Below are positions 26,721 to 39,357 of a DNA stretch of 64,000 bases, one piece after another; position 1 is the stretch's first letter, and each line of letters begins with the position of its first letter. The translations under genes and the position numbers were made by a program. A model generated the notes under the pieces. That model worked only from the letters and a program-made list of their open reading frames with translations. It was not told the DNA's origin and made no database searches. This stretch comes from Tetrahymena elliotti 4EA (Eukaryota > Ciliophora > Oligohymenophorea > Hymenostomatida > Tetrahymenidae): positions 224,965 to 288,964 of the forward strand of contig JH720354.1 of assembly GCA_000231825.2 (NCBI GenBank), written 5' to 3'.

Positions 26721-29211
26721 TCATATTTGATAATAATCAATCAAAAAAATTATTTACATTGTAAGCTTGTAATTTTTAGTAATGTCGAAGATGAAGAAGT
26801 ACTTTTGTTTAGTCATAACTACCACTGAGTGTCTTGGGTAAAGCTATACATATTTTATTTTAGCAATTTCTTGCTTCTATCCGTTACCAGTGTCTATGCT
26901 TTTGAGTTCACACTTTTCTGTAAATAAATCATAAAAAATAATAGAGCTTTTTCCAATGAAAATTAATTTCCCAGCTGTTGTTACACTTTCTATTCCTATC
27001 ATTTTAAAGCTCTCAGCAGTAAGTTGTGTCTTGGCAATTGATGTCTTGAAAGGTTTTTCAGGATTAGAGAGTTCAAATGAATCTATTTTGAATGCCAAAA
27101 ATTAATCAACCTAGGTTTACTAGACAATAGCAAATATCAATTCATTTATAGGTACAACATGCATATCTTATTTTATGCCAGTTTTAATTATTTTTAATTT
27201 ATTACTTTCATTTTTTCTGACTGAAAGTTCCACTTGGTATAATTAATTTGAATTGAAGTTCTAGAATAAAACCTGATTTTATTGGATGAAATAAAATTTT
27301 TCTTTAACTAAAAGGCAATCTGTAGAGACTTCGCTTTGGGAATTTTAAAGTTATTAAATAAAATTTTGACTTTTCTAGATCAAAGGAGAAGTCTAGTTGT
27401 TCACTATCTTTTTAGGAGTTTCAGCAGGGTTGGTAGAAGTTGTATCAGTTTGATCTTACGTAGTGTCGCCAATACTACTTATTCTAGTTTTATTTAATTA
27501 AAAGTATGATGATATGCTATTCGTTCGTATTGAACAAAAAAAGTGAAAAAACAAAGAAATTTTATGATTACTTTGTACCATTGAGAACATTTACAAGATT
27601 ATTTCCATACTAAAAGAAGTTTGAGCTCACCGATTTACCACATGATAATCCATTTTCTTCAATAGCGCTCTCCATATTATGGGTACTACTGATCTAACTT
27701 AAAGCAGTTTTAGATTTTTATTTTTTCTTGGTTTCCAAGCTTTTAATCAAAAATTCCTTTTGAATATCCTTTTCAGGTTTGTCCTTTTTAATTTTTTTCT
27801 GAACTGGGAAAGGAGATGATGAGATGGTTTTATCACTCTTTTCGTTGGAGAGAATTGAGAAGGATTGTGTGACTGACAAAGAATTCTCTTCTTCCATATT
27901 ACCTTTTGTATTTTAATTAATTTTTTGAATGTCTAAGGAAATATCTTAGATAAAATCCTTTCTTCTCATTGTTAAGGTTTCTCTTTGGGTCAGATCTTGT
28001 TCTGATATCATTTGGTTTATTGTTTAATTTTTAAGTTAAGATTATTCAGCTGTGGCTGGCTTGACTTTACTCTCTTATGGTTATATTTGCTAATGTTCTA
28101 CAAGAATTTATGAGTGGTAGGTATGATTTTCGAGGGGAGAAGAATTAGACTTTTAAAATATTTACTAAGAAATTAATGAAGTCTATGATTAATTTTAATT
28201 GATTTGATTTTTTTATAAAATATTTATTCTCTAAGAATTAAACTCAATCTAAATTTATTAGGCATCTTTTTATTAAATTGTAGACTTTGTGTTTTAAATG
28301 TTTTAATATTCAGGGATAGAGGAGCCGTGAGTATAAATAAAAGAATTCCTATCAAATTGCTAATTGATTAAACTAGATAATTAGTTACTGTGATTATTCT
28401 CCAATAAATTATTATTTGAATTAGTAATCACCTGATTAGAAACTTCCTAAATTTATTTTTACATTAACTAAGCCATATTTTAATTGAAATTAACACTGTT
28501 TACCCCCTAATTATTCGAAAGTAAAGGGCATGTATTTGATAAAATCTAAATTTAGTTTTGGCAAGATGGTATATGCTATTTTTAAATTTCTTTGACCTAA
28601 GCGTATAGAACTAAATGCTAATCTTACTAGTCTTACGAAAAGCAATTTATATTAAGCGAATTAAAAGCAGTATTGGCCTTAGTAATCTAATTAACTTCAA
28701 TAGAGTTTGATTACTTAACAATTGGTTATTTTTAGCTAAATTACTTTTATAACATTTAAGATAATTATTATTGCGACTGAAATAAGTGACTTTCATTTAA
28801 AAACTAATTTCTTAACTAATTTAGATCATAATTTTGTAATTCAGAAGTATCTATTCCTTTCAAAGATTAATTTTACAGTAAACCAGCCTTTTCTTTTACA
28901 GATTCAATAATATCTTCTTTTCTTTCGTTGGAATTAAGAAGCTCCATTTATATTTATTTTCTAAATTAATCTATTATGTCTAGTCCTTAAGTCTAATATT
29001 ATGCAGAAATACTATTGTTCTATTAGATATTAACCTTAGATTACTGTAAATTTAATTCATTCTGATACAACATAAAGCAAATATCACAAAAATAATAGCT
29101 TTTTGAGTCAGCGCCTGTAACGATCTTAGCAGGTTAATGGTGAATAGAGCATTAACCAACAGAAATACCATGGTTTTAAAAGGGGTAAGAGTTAAATTAC
29201 ATTGATAGCAT
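26721..29211 (-). CDS. B-box-like protein with Gln/Asn-rich middle, two exons, about 800 aa
   Basis: On the minus strand, exon 1 runs 29211-27572, the intron 27571-27484 (88 nt, GTAATC...ACTAG) and exon 2 27483-26721, ending in TGA. The split codon gives Lys and the total is 801 codons. The N-terminus has a C-x2-H (residues 21 and 24) and C-x2-C (42 and 45) set, like the first half of a B-box. A helical Gln-rich segment follows, then a long Asn/Gln/Ser-rich middle, a charged Lys/Glu/Ser region, and a C-terminal roughly 200 residues rich in short beta strands that may form a propeller-like domain. The order (Cys/His finger, helix, disordered region, beta-rich part) parallels the protein at 10820-13570, suggesting an old gene family. 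The start could instead be the Met at 29202. The tail of exon 1 next to the intron is the least certain part of the model. Confidence 0.7.
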
Positions 29212-29937
29212 CAATTTTACTTCTTTTTAAACAACTCTTAGTTGTAATAATGTAATATTAATGATGCTCTCTCCGTGATTGTAAATAACTTTAGAGTTTT
29301 CAAAATTAAAGAAATATGACTTAATGAGTAATTTAATTTCTTTATGAATTATCTGTTTTTTTAAATGATAAATTGGTAAATTGATAGGTTGATTATTTGT
29401 TTGTCAACTTGTTTTTCAAAATATTATTTTTTTCTAATTTAATTTATTATAAGATGTAGATTATCAAAATCACGAAATAGTTCATTCGTTCATTCATTCA
29501 TTAATTTAATATCAAATTATCTATTTCCCCAAAAAAGAAGAAATAAAGAAAGAAATGCAAGTTCGTATATATATATAATAAATCTGATTCGCTAATTAAT
29601 TTCCTCCACGATTGATTAAAAGCGCATAAAAAATTAGTACCCATAAGTTACTAACATTCATCGTCTAATTAAAATTTTTGACAGCTAATCAATCTATTGG
29701 ATTTTATCATATAAAAACATAATTCATCTACAATATTAATTATTTTTTGTCTTCAGTTAAAGACAATTACATCTTTCTATTTTCTTTCCCTATTCTATCT
29801 TTTTAGGCATAGACTTTACTATCTACAAATACATTTAAAGCTCATTAATTGAGCTTATTTAAGTCCATAGTATATTTCAGTACTTTTTGTGCTATATAAT
29901 TAATTCATGATCTTCTGTAAGAATCTTACATTAGTTG
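29212..29937. other. Intergenic, AT-rich
   Basis: This is the upstream region of the minus-strand B-box-like gene. It contains a CATT microsatellite near 29490-29505 and no supported gene. Confidence 0.5.
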
Positions 29938-30927
29938 ATGTAATTCTTGGCAAATCATAAAATTTTTTTGTAATATAAAGGATTGCTTACTCATTTTTAG
30001 TTTTCATTAGAAAATTACCTTACTCCTAGCAAGATTCAATTTTATATTCATTTAATTTCTATTAATTTTTTATAACATAAAATCTTAAAGTAGCGCTATG
30101 CGAATCTTAAAATAATTTAAGTAATCTAACTAAGTAATTTCCAAAATTTATATCTCTCGATAATTTAATCAAATATACTGCCATGCTTGGGTATATTTTT
30201 TATATAGACCTGCCTATAGTTATTGAGTTTTGGATCACTTCTCGACCAAAAAATAGAATATGACTAAATGTCTTTCAACTTAAATTTTCCTAAGATTAAA
30301 ATAAAATCCACAGATTTTAGATTATGAACATTAGATAATTTAACTTTTGCAAATATTCTTAATTTAATCCAAAATACTATTTTCCTATGGGCTAGGTTTG
30401 ATATCAATCCAGATTTTGATAATTGAACAATATCAATTTATTTGATATAAATTAGAAGGTCAAATACAAATTATAACTTTATTATCAGCTCAATTTGTGT
30501 AACCATGTTAATAAGAACTATTTCCCTTCTTTTATTAGGAGGAGGAATCCAAGATGTGAGATTGAATATCATAAAAAAAATTTTGAAGGATGAATATAAT
30601 ATTACACCTCTACTCATTTTATTTCAGAATTAAATTAGTATTTTTTTGATCTTATTTATTTATTTTATGCTTACCTCTATTTACTGCTTAACATTTGCTT
30701 AATATTCAAATTAGTAAGTAAATCAACTTTCTTAAACTCAAGATTTTTTTAAAGATTTTCAGCAGAGACAAATTTTCTCAAATTAATTAAACAAGATATT
30801 ATTTGTTAGCAAATCAAGAGAGAAAGAACTATATAAAATCTTAAAAATCAATTTGAGTTCATCTCTTACGAGCATCACCCAATTTATCGCAAGACAAAAT
30901 GAAGACAATTAGATTTATAAAGAATGA
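29938..30927 (+). pseudogene. Possible decayed membrane-protein gene
   Basis: One plus-strand frame is open from ATG 29938 to TGA 30325, again to TGA 30424, and then to TGA 30925-30927. The second TGA falls inside a plausible 57-nt intron (GTTTGA...AATTAG, removing about 30396-30452) that keeps the frame. The first has no obvious intron. The last 140 codons, from ATG 30505, look most like protein: a short Gly-rich turn (LLLLGGGIQD), then one strong hydrophobic segment (FLILFIYFMLTSIYCLTF), then a polar tail. A competing 189-codon ORF lies on the opposite strand (30617-30048), so the coding strand is uncertain. I infer a degenerate membrane protein gene; family unknown. Confidence 0.28.
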
Positions 30928-33477
30928 AAAATTCTAAAATTAAAAGAATTTTCTATCAATAATTACATTTAATTCTATTATAAATTTTATTATTTATTTT
31001 TTTAAGATAAAATATTTTTCTCTCTCAACATGTCAATAATTAGTTGTTTCTATTCTTTTCAAAAGAAAATTTTTTATTTTTTAATAATGATCATTCTATG
31101 AAATATGCTATTACATGCATGAAACCTAATTAAATTTTTGGATGATTTGCTTTCTAGTTTGAGTAACATACAAATTTTAAAAAATTTTTAAATTTATTAA
31201 AATTAAAAACTCTCTCAAAAACAAGAAACAACAAAGTTTTTAAAAATTTATTTTCATTTTTTGTTTTTTTTACTGGAGTAAAAATAATCTCTTTTATAAA
31301 TTTTTTTTGTATTTTCTAAAAATAATATTTTACAGTATTAACTGGATAAATAGAAATATAAAAAAAAGTTTACAAAAGCACACAGTGTAAACTAAAAAAA
31401 TATCTATTTCTAAGAATATCAAAAATTAAAGTTACAGATCACACAAAAGACAAAATCAATTTTATACTTTAACCTCAAATAATCAATTCACTAATTCTTT
31501 TTTAGTTTTTTCTAAAATTCAAGAAGTCAATTAAATTTTTTAAATGCCACAAATCATATTTAATTAATTTCTGTAAAAGGAAATTATTACCTTCAAAATC
31601 TATTAATAACATCAGCTTTCCTAAAATTTTTTTTTGTTCTGAGTAGTTTTTAAGAAAATGCAATATATGTTGATTTTATCTTACTTTTCTTTTACAATAA
31701 ATTGTAAATCAATAAGAGAAGTACAATATATTTTTTTTTTCTTTTATTTAAATTTACTAAGAGTTAGTTCGGAAATTTAAAGTTAGTATTTTCTACCCAA
31801 TAAATGAATTCAGAGTAATCTATACATCTCTTTATTATATTTAAATGATCTTATTATTTTCAAAATTTTATCATTTTTAGTATACAATAACATTTATGAA
31901 TTACTTAAAATTATTTTCAGGGCTAAATAGAGTATGATTATTTATAATATATATTTTTAAATAATTGACTATTTCTGCGGTTTTTGGCTAACATACAGAA
32001 AAATCAAAGAAAATAATAATTAAGTATCAAATAAATTTGTTGTGGTTTAATTAAATTCAAAGATTTTAATGACCTTTTTAATCTATCAAATCAAATTACT
32101 AAAAAAAATAAAAATAGATCAATGTATGGTCTTTGGAGAAAGATAATTCAACAAATTTAATGAAGTAAAAAAGTAATTACATTTCTTGTAAGAATAAATT
32201 TATTGAGATAAAAGGTTGATTTAAAAATATCAATAATTAATTTTTATTTTTTCCTCTGATTACTAACTAATATTAGTGTACAATAGATGAGTGATCCAAA
32301 AATTCCTTATTAACAATGATTTAAAAAAGATTGTAAATTTTTCAAATTTTTTAGTGGTTTTTTACAAATTACTTTTCCTTTCATAATAAGAGGAATGATT
32401 TTCTATTTTTAATTATTTTGAGGTGAATAATATTTTTGAAAAAAGCTTTCTAATTTTAATTTTTTTATTTGATACTTAAACATTTAGATACATGCAAATA
32501 AATTTCAAAATTTAGAAAGAGTAGAAATAAATAATAGGGATAGAAAAGAATAAATTTCATTTAATTTTCAGGAAAAGAGAAATTATGTTTATTGAAATAA
32601 CGGTAGAATAAGATATATGATGTATTTTAGTGATAAAAAACTCGTAATTTGAATAGTAAGTTTGAAAAAATATAATTTTTGATTAAATTCATTTGCGATA
32701 TATAAATAATATGTATTTTGCAATAAAAAACGAATGAAAATTGAAATTTTCTTATTTTAGTTGCTTAAAATAGTTAGTTTTTTATAAGATAGATAGATAG
32801 AGATAGAGAGAAGGAAAGAAAAAAAGCTTATTAGATAAACAAGTTTTAAATTTTTTATTAGAATTTATTTATTTTATTTTAATTTTTACATTTAAATAAA
32901 AGTAATCATTCTTTGATTTATAAAATTTTATTTTTCAAAGAAAGTATTTACTATTTTTATTATTAATTCTTTGTTTGTTTTTTAATTAGTTTAGTTATTT
33001 ATTAATTTATCTAGTCATCTCTTTTCTTATATATATATATTTTTAACTTGTTTGTGGACAATCAAAAAGCATCTTAATGCTTCTTAAGCGAGATATATGT
33101 TTAAAGTATTTTATATTGAGTTAATTTGAGGAACTATAATTTGATCATTAAAAAAAGTGTATTGTTGAAAGTGTGTGAGTAAGTGGGTATATTGTTTCAT
33201 TAACTAGATTATATTATTTAGAAGGTATTCAGGTAGACAGAGAATAAGTAATTTAATACTCCAAATTGTTAATATTATTTTGACTTAGCTGCTATATTAA
33301 TAAGAAAATTTGATATATTATTAAGAGAATCATGTTTATGAACAGTCAGGAAATTTATTGTTAAATTGAATATAACTATTAATAATTAAATTAGATTGGA
33401 TTGGATTGATTTTGTCTTGAAAACAAAAGTTGAAAAAATATATATATTGTTTTTTTTTATTTTTATTGAAATAACCT
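30928..33477. other. Intergenic, AT-rich
   Basis: About 2.5 kb of A/T tracts. A short GATA microsatellite lies near 32790-32805 and a small stem-loop (AGCATCTTAATGCTT) near 33068. No gene is supported. Confidence 0.6.
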
Positions 33478-36400
33478 TCAATTTTTCTTTAAAAAAGCTC
33501 TTTTTATAGGCATTATGTTTATCATTATTGGGTAATCATATAAAGATTCTGTGATATTTTCTCCTATGAAAGATGCCTTAGAAGTTTTGGTTTTTAATGA
33601 TTTATAAGTTGATTCTTTTACTTCAGTAATTGGTGTAAACTGAGTTTTATAGTTTTTGATATTTCTTGTGTTGCTATTATTCTCTTCATCTTAATGTTCT
33701 TTTATTTCTTCTGCTGAGGCGTATTGCTTATATGAATGCCCACTGCTATACATACCTTAGTTTTGTTTCTGATTTGTTGATTAACTTTATTTAGACGTAC
33801 TTTCATGATTTTGATTTGAAGATTTTTTACCATTTGTTTATTTTTTATTTGGGGAAATTGAATCATTATTGCTTTAATGATAGTTATCTCTGTCATTTGG
33901 ATAACCCTCATACTTGATGTAGTTTTCTAAAGCTGATTGTGAGTATCCATTATTTGGATGGTTACCAGAATTACTTATTGAATGAATATGCTTTCCTTGA
34001 CTAGAGTGATGATCATGAAATCGATTCAAATCTAATTCACCAATTTCTAACTAACTTTACCTGATTATAAGACTTCTTGTTCTAATATCTTTTCTGATAT
34101 CTGAAGTAGTTAAAGGACTTGCATTCTTGTTAATCATATCTCCTGAGAATTAAATACCCTCCTCATCTACTATGTCGTCACTATCATCAGATCCTGAGTA
34201 ATTATTCAATTTGCTAGTTCCAGCTATTGAGGTCACTGATAACGAAGCTACATCTTTTGTTGGTACAGTTAGAAGGTTATTACTGTTTTAATGAGCTTAA
34301 TTTATTGCATGCAAAAAGCTATTACGCTTTTCATGTATTCCTCCTATTGCAGTGCTGCTATTAGGATTATTAAGAGGACTATTATTTGAGTGCTACAATC
34401 CATTTATGGAGTTATTTTGAGAAGAATTAAGTTAAAAATTAGGGTGATTATTTAAGATGCTAACACTCACGTCTCTATTATTTATTTAATTATTAGAGGC
34501 TGGCTATTAATTCCCACTTAAGTTAATTATATTAACTAGAGTACTACCAGCATTTTTACTATTCTTTTCATTATGAGCATTTTTATCAAGCCCACTGTCG
34601 TTTATTCCATTTGTCTTTGACTCTCCCCCAAATTTCCCAGTCTCAGGAGAATGTAAAGCATTAACTAAACTGGTATTTTTTTAAGGTCCTCCAGGAGGTG
34701 ATATATTATTATTATTATTATTATTTCCTATTTAGTTTTAACTGTTTATCTACTTTGAAAATTCTATAGATGCTGATGCTTAATAATTATTACTCTACTA
34801 TTATTATTATTGTAATGACTATTATTATTACTATTAAGGTGATTATTTTTAATGATCGACATTTTGTTTGTTATTGCTCTTGTGCTAATTGTGAATATTT
34901 TCTGTTTAAACATTTCCTTTGTGATTGTTTTGGATTTGTTTCTCATTATTTTACTATCCACTTGGAATATTATTTTGTGAAGTTATTTTCATACCTTTTT
35001 TATTTTCAGCTCCTTCTCCCATTCCTCCTGGAACTCCTGCTCCACTAATACTATTTTGATTCATTAATTCTTTAGATAAGCCTTTTTAATAAGATTATTG
35101 CTATTATAATAACTGTTACTATTACCTTAGCTACTATTATCTTAATGCAACTTCTCTCTGACTAGTTTATTAAGGAATGTCTTGAGATGTATTAAATTTT
35201 TTTCTATGACGATAGTCAGGTAAGTTTTCCCAATCAACGTTTTAAGATTGATTTTCTAGTTTTTTGTCTGTGAGAACTTTTTTGAAAAGAGCTTTTAACT
35301 AAGCATAGTTAGGTTAATCTGTAAATTCAAGTTTCTTCACCATTCTAAGATACTAAACTAACTCATTTGGGCATCCTTCACAAAGCTATTCTAGAGGATA
35401 ATTCATTTTCATATTTTTAATTTTCTCATATTTTTCATCCTTAGTCTCTGCATATATTTACTACCATGGAAGCTTTCCTCGTATGAAATAAAGCAAAACA
35501 TATCCAAGTGCTTCTAAATCGTCTCTCCTCGATTACTCTAGCCCTTGATGAGCATTTATGCTTGCATATCTAGCAGTACCAATCATACCTTTCTTTTCAA
35601 CAATAGGTATATGATTACCTTCACTATCCCTATATTTTAGAAAATTGGTATAAAAATATAAAATATGTTTAAAAAATTATATATAAGTTAATTCAAAAAA
35701 CTTAAAAAGTAAAGAAAGTATTTTTGACTCAAATATTTATTCATAAATAAATTCACTGACAGAAATTGGTCAATTTATTTTAATAATAGGGCATATATCT
35801 CCAAAAAAATTATTTATTTTCTATACTTTAAGCTCTTCTCTTTTCTTATTTATTGTTCTACAAAAAAATTTATTGATAAATAGTGTCTATTGTAAGTGAA
35901 AGTAATAGACTCTATCTTAAGGTTATTCTTGAATTTATAATCCTATTAGCTATTTTATCTTAAATATTTTTTCTCAATGATTTTTATTCTAAAAATGAAT
36001 TTATTAAGAGATGTAAAAATATTTTATAATAGGTTATCTGCTTATCATATTCATTTATATATTCAACAGAGAGACTAATCTTAAATGTATTCTATACTTA
36101 CTCATTTATTGATATTTTTTTTGATTTTCATTTCGGTTGTTTAAAATAAATTAAACTACTTTGGATGGACAAAAATAGCTCGATTTAAAATAAAGTAAGA
36201 TAATTTTTTTAATTTTTATCTTGGCTGGATTCTTACATTTATGGTATTTTCCATGTAAGTATGCTAAATTTCTTAAAATTATCTATTTGATATTCAACTC
36301 AATGGGAATTTGGCACAAAATTAAATATTATTTCTAAATGTTAAGTCATTAAATTAATATGAATATTTCTTCAGATATTCATTATATTTTGAATTACATG

Positions 36401-36966
36401 TTAGAATGAATGAATGGATAATAAAAAATTGTTTAAAATAAAGAAATCTCAACTCACTTGTAATATTTAGCTAAACCGAAGTCGATCAAATAAACTTGAT
36501 TAAAACTGCGATCAGGTCCTATCACAAAATTCTCTGGCTTTATATCTCTATGAATTAAATTATGGTTATGCAAAACTTCTAATCTAGTGATCATTTATTC
36601 TGCAATGTTCATACAAGTGGCTAATGAAAAGCGCTATCCACACTTCTTCAAGATACTATCTAAATTTTTACCTAAATTAGTCATAACTACATAATTGTAA
36701 TCCTCATCTTTGCCATAAGTTATCATTCTAGCATAACCAAATTCATTTTTTAGCTCCATCATTACTTTTATTTCACGAACAAGCATGCTTGAATGACGTT
36801 AATTTCTTTTTTCCATTTTCATGGCATATACTTCCTAATTTTCTAAATTAATACATTTGAAAATCATGCCGAAAGAACCCTATCCTAATTTTTCTTCTAA
36901 TCTAAATTTATTCCCTACAATTGATCCCACACCAATCCCGCTTGAGGAGTCTTCAAAATTATTCAT
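33478..36966 (-). CDS. Casein kinase 1 family Ser/Thr kinase with long disordered tail, 886 aa
   Basis: Exon 1 is 36966-36458, the intron 36457-35630 (828 nt, GTGAGT...ATATAG) and exon 2 35629-33478, ending in TGA. The split codon gives Lys. The kinase domain (about residues 20-320) has the glycine loop (KLGQGSFG), a VAIK-type lysine (AMKMEK, Lys50), HRDIKPEN at about 139-146 and DFG at 162-164. The CK1 hallmark [11 protein letters not shown] replaces the usual APE motif, followed by EQSRRDDLE. All catalytic residues are present, so activity is expected. The remaining roughly 560 residues are Ser/Asn/Gln-rich and low-complexity, with many TAA/TAG codons and a conserved-looking basic end (PIKRAFLKK). 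CK1 enzymes phosphorylate acidic or primed Ser sites in membrane traffic, cilia and clock pathways; the target here is unknown. The tail is far longer than in typical CK1 (about 300-450 aa in total). Confidence 0.9.
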
Positions 36967-39357
36967 CTATATATTATGAGTCTTTTAATCAATACAAAGT
37001 TTACTTTTCTTTCAAAAGTAATAAATTCCCAACTAAATAAGAATGAATGACCAAAGAACCTACTTATTATAGCAATCCTCCAATTTTAAATTTGGATGTT
37101 TCTTCTATATGATTAATTTTTATTAATGATGCTGATACTATTTGAATATTAAGCTCCGTTTGCTATTAACTTAAAACAAAAAAAAGCAAATAGATAAATA
37201 GCTTTCCCTTTAAAGATAACTGTAGTTATTAGTTTTTAAAGCAATATGCAACCTAACGATTAAGTTTGAACTATTTCTATTTGTTTTCAGAGTTCTCTTG
37301 CCAAAAATTTAATTATTAAATATCTACTTTGGGCTATCTTATTTCTCCCTTTACTGCTTTTATGATCTTCCTTATTAATAAATGACTCGCTTACTTACTT
37401 TATTAATATTAATTTTTTTTTTTTGCTAATCTTCACTTTTCTTCTAATAATAATGGGTAATTCTAATGAATTTAATAAAATTATGATTTATCAGTACTAG
37501 CAAATTAACAAGGCTCCAATAGATTGAAATTTCTATCTAACTTAAGTTATCATAATAATTTCCAATTGCAAATAATAATAACAATAATTAACTTGTTAAA
37601 AATTTATTAGAATCACTACATACATAGTGGTTTAAATTAGATTTTCATAATAAGCTGAATTTGATTTGAAAAATTTAATGAGAGGTTAAATTACTGTCTA
37701 TTTATTGGTTAGTTTTTATGGCTAATTAAAAACTTATCTAAAAAAAGATAAATTTGAAAAAAATTATATCAAATTCTACTTTTTAAAGCCATTTTAAATA
37801 AATCTATTCTTTCTTCATTTTTCTCTCAATTTTAATCTTTGATTATATTTTTAAAATTATCTATTACAATTTTAGTTTAATTTTTAGCAAGATTAATTTT
37901 ATCTTACTTAATCTCTGTTTATTAAGTCATAAAAAAAAATTTTAAGAAATAGTGACTGTTCAACATTTTATATTTGATTTTCAAGAAAATTATCTTTCAT
38001 TAAATCTAATAATAAAAACCCTGACTTAAATATAATTTATTATTAAAATTTGTTTTTCAAATCAATTAATTAGAGGAGATTCTTAAAGCTATTCAAACTA
38101 TTTATGGTAAAAATTAAATATTAATTTTAAAGTGTTATTTTTTATTAAAAGCACAATTTAACTCTTTTTCAAATTAAACATAAAATTAAAATTAATTTAT
38201 CAAATTTTATTTGGCCAAGCAAAAGTAGTGAAATTTATTTATATTCAAAATCTACTTTGCTTATTAGAATAAAAATACTAAAATTTGTTTAAATTAACTA
38301 AGTTCTTTCTTTAAAGTTTAAACTATTAAAAATTTATAGCTTGATATAATATAAAATATTTTTAAGTTTAAACAGTCAAATATCGAGATAATAAAATTTT
38401 AGCTATTTTTATTGTACATATTATTTCTGATTGTTAGATAGATTTATCAATTTGTAATTTAAATATTTTTAAATGTCAATATTCTAAAATATCTTAAAAT
38501 AAAAAATAATATTTATGAAATTCATTTTTTGCCTTTTATTCATTTTAATGTAATATAATAAAAGAACATATTTAACTAAATATTTTATTTAATTAGAAGT
38601 AAATAGATTTATGCTAAAATAAATAATGTATAAATATTATTAATTGTTAAAGAAGGTTAAAAGAAAACATTTTCACAAAAAACTTAGATAATCTTTAATA
38701 TCTCAAATGTATTTTTTTGTAAATATATTTTTTTTAGTCATAACAATAGTTAAAAAATAAAAGAGAACTCTTTATATTATAATTTTGTACACTGCATAGG
38801 CGTTATAAAAAAAATATATATAAATTGCCTTTATTAGGTTTTAATAATATATATTAATAATTAAGAGTAGTTAATGAATAATTTATACAGAAATTTATAA
38901 TATTTTTAGAGGCTATAAAATAATAGAAAAGAAGATTGGTATTAAAATTAATAAGAAATATATTACATAATATAAAATAAAAAGGTTAATAGTTAAATAA
39001 TTTATAATATTTGGTAATTGTAGGTGGTGGGTGTATGTATGAATATGTATGTATGTGTTATTCATAATTTTATTGAGAGAATTTAAAATTATATAATCAA
39101 AAGTATAAAGAATAAAAGAATGAGACTATCTACTTTATTATTTATTTATCTATAACTACATCAAAACTCCTTTTTGTTAATATTAAAATAAATTAGAGCA
39201 ATATTTATTATATCTATCTATCTATCTTTCTCTGTTTCATGGTATCAATTCATTCGTGTATTTGTGTTGTGTGTCGTATATAAATTAATTTTGATTCTGT
39301 TTGCTATTTCATTTCTGTTGTTATTAAAAATTATTTAATTAATATTCTTGTGCATTT
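36967..39357. other. Intergenic, AT-rich
   Basis: About 2.4 kb between the CK1 start and the 3' end of the RING gene, both on the minus strand, so it holds the CK1 promoter and the RING gene terminator. GTAT/ATGT and ATCT microsatellites lie near 39028-39055 and 39210-39230. No gene was seen. Confidence 0.6.

Noticed and set aside
30048..30617. 189-codon minus-strand ORF
   Set aside because: Open mainly because TCA is rare on the plus strand. The plus-strand frame in the same place has a more protein-like end with a membrane segment. The strand is still not settled.
34764..35048. ORFs on both strands inside the CK1 gene
   Set aside because: They lie in other frames of the CK1 low-complexity tail.
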